Assembly: GCF_014243395.1 (NCBI RefSeq)
Contig: NZ_JACLCP010000002.1
Coordinates: 186,001 to 250,000 of the forward strand
Direction: 5' to 3'
Source of the DNA: Winogradskyella flava
GTDB lineage: Bacteria; Bacteroidota; Bacteroidia; Flavobacteriales; Flavobacteriaceae
DNA length: 64,000 nt
Each line of letters begins with the position of its first letter. Position 1 is the first letter of the stretch. The translations under genes and the position numbers were made by a program. The notes below the pieces were generated by a model, which was not told the DNA's origin, searched no databases, and saw only the letters and a list, made by a program, of their open reading frames with translations. Shown here piece by piece: positions 62,798 to 64,000 of this stretch.

Positions 62798-64000
62798 ATG
62801 ACGACAAGCAATTCTTCAAATTCATTTTTATCAGAAGCTAAATCGATAGTTTTAGATAATATCTCTAACGAGCAATTTGGAGTTTCTGAATTGGCAGAAG
62901 AAATGAATATGAGCCGCTCTAGTTTGCTTAGAAAAATTAAAAAGCAAACTAGTTTATCTGCTAGTCAGTTTATCCGAGAATTACGTTTGCAGAAAGCAGC
63001 AGATTTACTACTAGAAACTGAACTTACCGCTTCAGAAATTTCATTTGAAGTTGGCTTTAGCAATCCGTCTTATTTTACAAAATGCTATCGTGAATATTAT
63101 GGCTATCCACCTGGTGAAACGAAAACCAAGAATGAAGAAGAATGGGATGCTGAGCAAAAAAATGAAGTAGTAACCAAAGAAACTGTTCTAAAAAACACAA
63201 ATGCTAATAGATATATTATAGCAATTACAGCCATATCAATCATTGCTATTATTTTCTTTTTTAAAGATCAATTCACTTCTTCTGAATCTATAGCAAATAA
63301 GGAAAAGTCGGTTGCCTTTTTACCTTTTGAAAATTTAAGTGAAGACAATTCTAATTTATACTTTATAAATGGTGTTATGGAATCTTCACGCAATAATCTT
63401 CAAAAGATTAAAGATTTACGAGTGATAAGTAAGACTTCTACAGAAAAATACCGAAACAATCCAAAGACCGTTTCAGAAATTGCTAAAGAATTAAAAGTTA
63501 ACTATTTAATTGAAGGAAGTGGTCAAAAAATCGGAAATGAAGTACTTCTAAGTATTCAATTAATAGATGCCGAAGCAGATAGTCCTATTTGGTCTGAACA
63601 ATACAAATACCAACTCGACAATGTTTTTGAGCTTCAAAATACCATTGCAAAAAAGATTGCTTTCGCCATAGAAGCTAATGTAACACCAAAGGAATTGGCA
63701 CTTATTGATAAAAGGCCTACAGAAAATATCATCGCATATGATTATTATTTAAAGGGTTTGGAAAATCAAAATGAGCAAAGTGAATCAGGGTTAAAAAAGG
63801 CTATTCTTAATTTTGAAAAAGCCATAGAGGAAGATTCTAAATATGCCAACGCTTATGCTCAGATTGCCATTTGTTACTATTATTTAGATGAAAATAAAAT
63901 TGAAAAAAAATATTTAGACCAATTAAATGAGTATGCAGACAATGCCTTGTTGTATGATTCTACTTCAGAATTATCTCTAATCGCAAAAGCACTATATTAT
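62798..64000 (+). CDS. AraC-HTH/TPR membrane transcriptional regulator (3' end outside window)
   Basis: At least 401 residues with no stop before the right edge. Residues about 1-108 are an AraC-type DNA-binding domain (FGVSELAEEMNMSRSSLLRKI; the EISFEVGFSNPSYFTKCYREYYGYPPGE recognition part in two pieces). A membrane helix follows at about 139-160, then a TolB/FlgO-like domain (VAFLPFENLSEDNSNLYFING ...) and TPR repeats. This topology, with N-terminal cytosolic HTH and extracytoplasmic sensor, is common in Bacteroidota. It likely controls the divergent gene run through the tandem repeats at 62680-62718. Start is the ATG at 62798. Confidence 0.85.
   Translation, partial: MTTSNSSNSFLSEAKSIVLDNISNEQFGVSELAEEMNMSRSSLLRKIKKQTSLSASQFIRELRLQKAADLLLETELTASEISFEVGFSNPSYFTKCYREYYGYPPGETKTKNEEEWDAEQKNEVVTKETVLKNTNANRYIIAITAISIIAIIFFFKDQFTSSESIANKEKSVAFLPFENLSEDNSNLYFINGVMESSRNNLQKIKDLRVISKTSTEKYRNNPKTVSEIAKELKVNYLIEGSGQKIGNEVLLSIQLIDAEADSPIWSEQYKYQLDNVFELQNTIAKKIAFAIEANVTPKELALIDKRPTENIIAYDYYLKGLENQNEQSESGLKKAILNFEKAIEEDSKYANAYAQIAICYYYLDENKIEKKYLDQLNEYADNALLYDSTSELSLIAKALYY

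Overview
The window reads as chromosome of a low-GC Flavobacteriaceae member (Bacteroidota). The evidence is the family content (DUF6090 and DUF4251 proteins, VPS10/BNR-repeat proteins, BlaI-M56 pairs, short lipoproteins, DUF2452, a class III cyclase with TPRs), -7 boxes of the form TAnnTTTG, and frequent lack of strong Shine-Dalgarno sites. Genus cannot be fixed from the sequence alone. No rRNA, tRNA, integrase, transposase or CRISPR array was recognised.

Layout. 1-5.4 kb: 3' end of a truA-like gene, a Dps ferroxidase next to an MscS channel, a DUF1328 peptide, a small acidic lipoprotein, a DUF2461 protein and small hypotheticals. 5.4-13.3 kb: a large secreted BNR/VPS10-type beta-propeller protein, two tandem LolA-like paralogues, a DUF72 protein, an acyl-CoA thioesterase, a YbdG-like MscS channel and DUF3817. 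13.4-25.9 kb: an operon of zinc metalloprotease lipoprotein, DUF4251 and FAD oxidoreductase, then two cold-shock-domain proteins, topoisomerase III, an M23/LysM peptidase, an SSL2-type helicase, DUF2452 and a DEAD-box RNA helicase.

26-33 kb holds two signalling modules. The first is an operon of a 146-residue protein, a TPR-transmembrane-adenylate cyclase and a small membrane protein that looks like the Pycsar (PycTM, DUF5706) effector family. The second is a BlaI repressor with twin palindromic operators, overlapping a BlaR1-like M56 protease whose sensor part is a long ankyrin-repeat array. 33-38.9 kb: amidohydrolase-TPR lipoprotein, S41-like protease, DUF4251 and DUF6090 proteins.

38.9-54.0 kb is an accessory island of about 15.1 kb. 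It consists of two tandem units with related ends: R1 (about 690 bp), cargo A, T1, then R2 (imperfect copy of R1), cargo B, T2 (related to T1). Cargo A is a predicted defence locus on the minus strand: PD-(D/E)XK protein, SMC/Rad50-like ATPase, small middle component, second PD-(D/E)XK protein and a DNA methyltransferase, the last four overlapping; a membrane-anchored HNH protein faces them. The arrangement resembles ABC-three-component/Lamassu systems with an added methyltransferase. Cargo B is a minus-strand cluster that I cannot match to a named system: a sorbitol/gluconate/glucose-dehydrogenase-like small subunit, a GMC flavoprotein with an iron-sulfur-type cysteine motif, a VioB-type ferritin-like protein, a PhnD-like binding protein without signal peptide, a phospholipase-D-fold protein, a metzincin protease and a truncated FAD protein at the R2 junction. 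Each R begins with an inverted repeat of about 205 bp whose ends (TTTACATAA/TTATGTAAA) resemble an integron attC site in outline only.

54-64 kb: an NTF2-like protein, then a run of closely spaced minus-strand genes (MDR oxidoreductase, DUF4386, membrane protein, outer-membrane-like protein, class C beta-lactamase-like lipoprotein, anchored thioredoxin, DUF6090, acyltransferase 3, ankyrin lipoprotein). They diverge from an AraC-HTH/TPR regulator that runs off the right edge. The intergenic region between has tandem 20-bp repeats that may be its operator.
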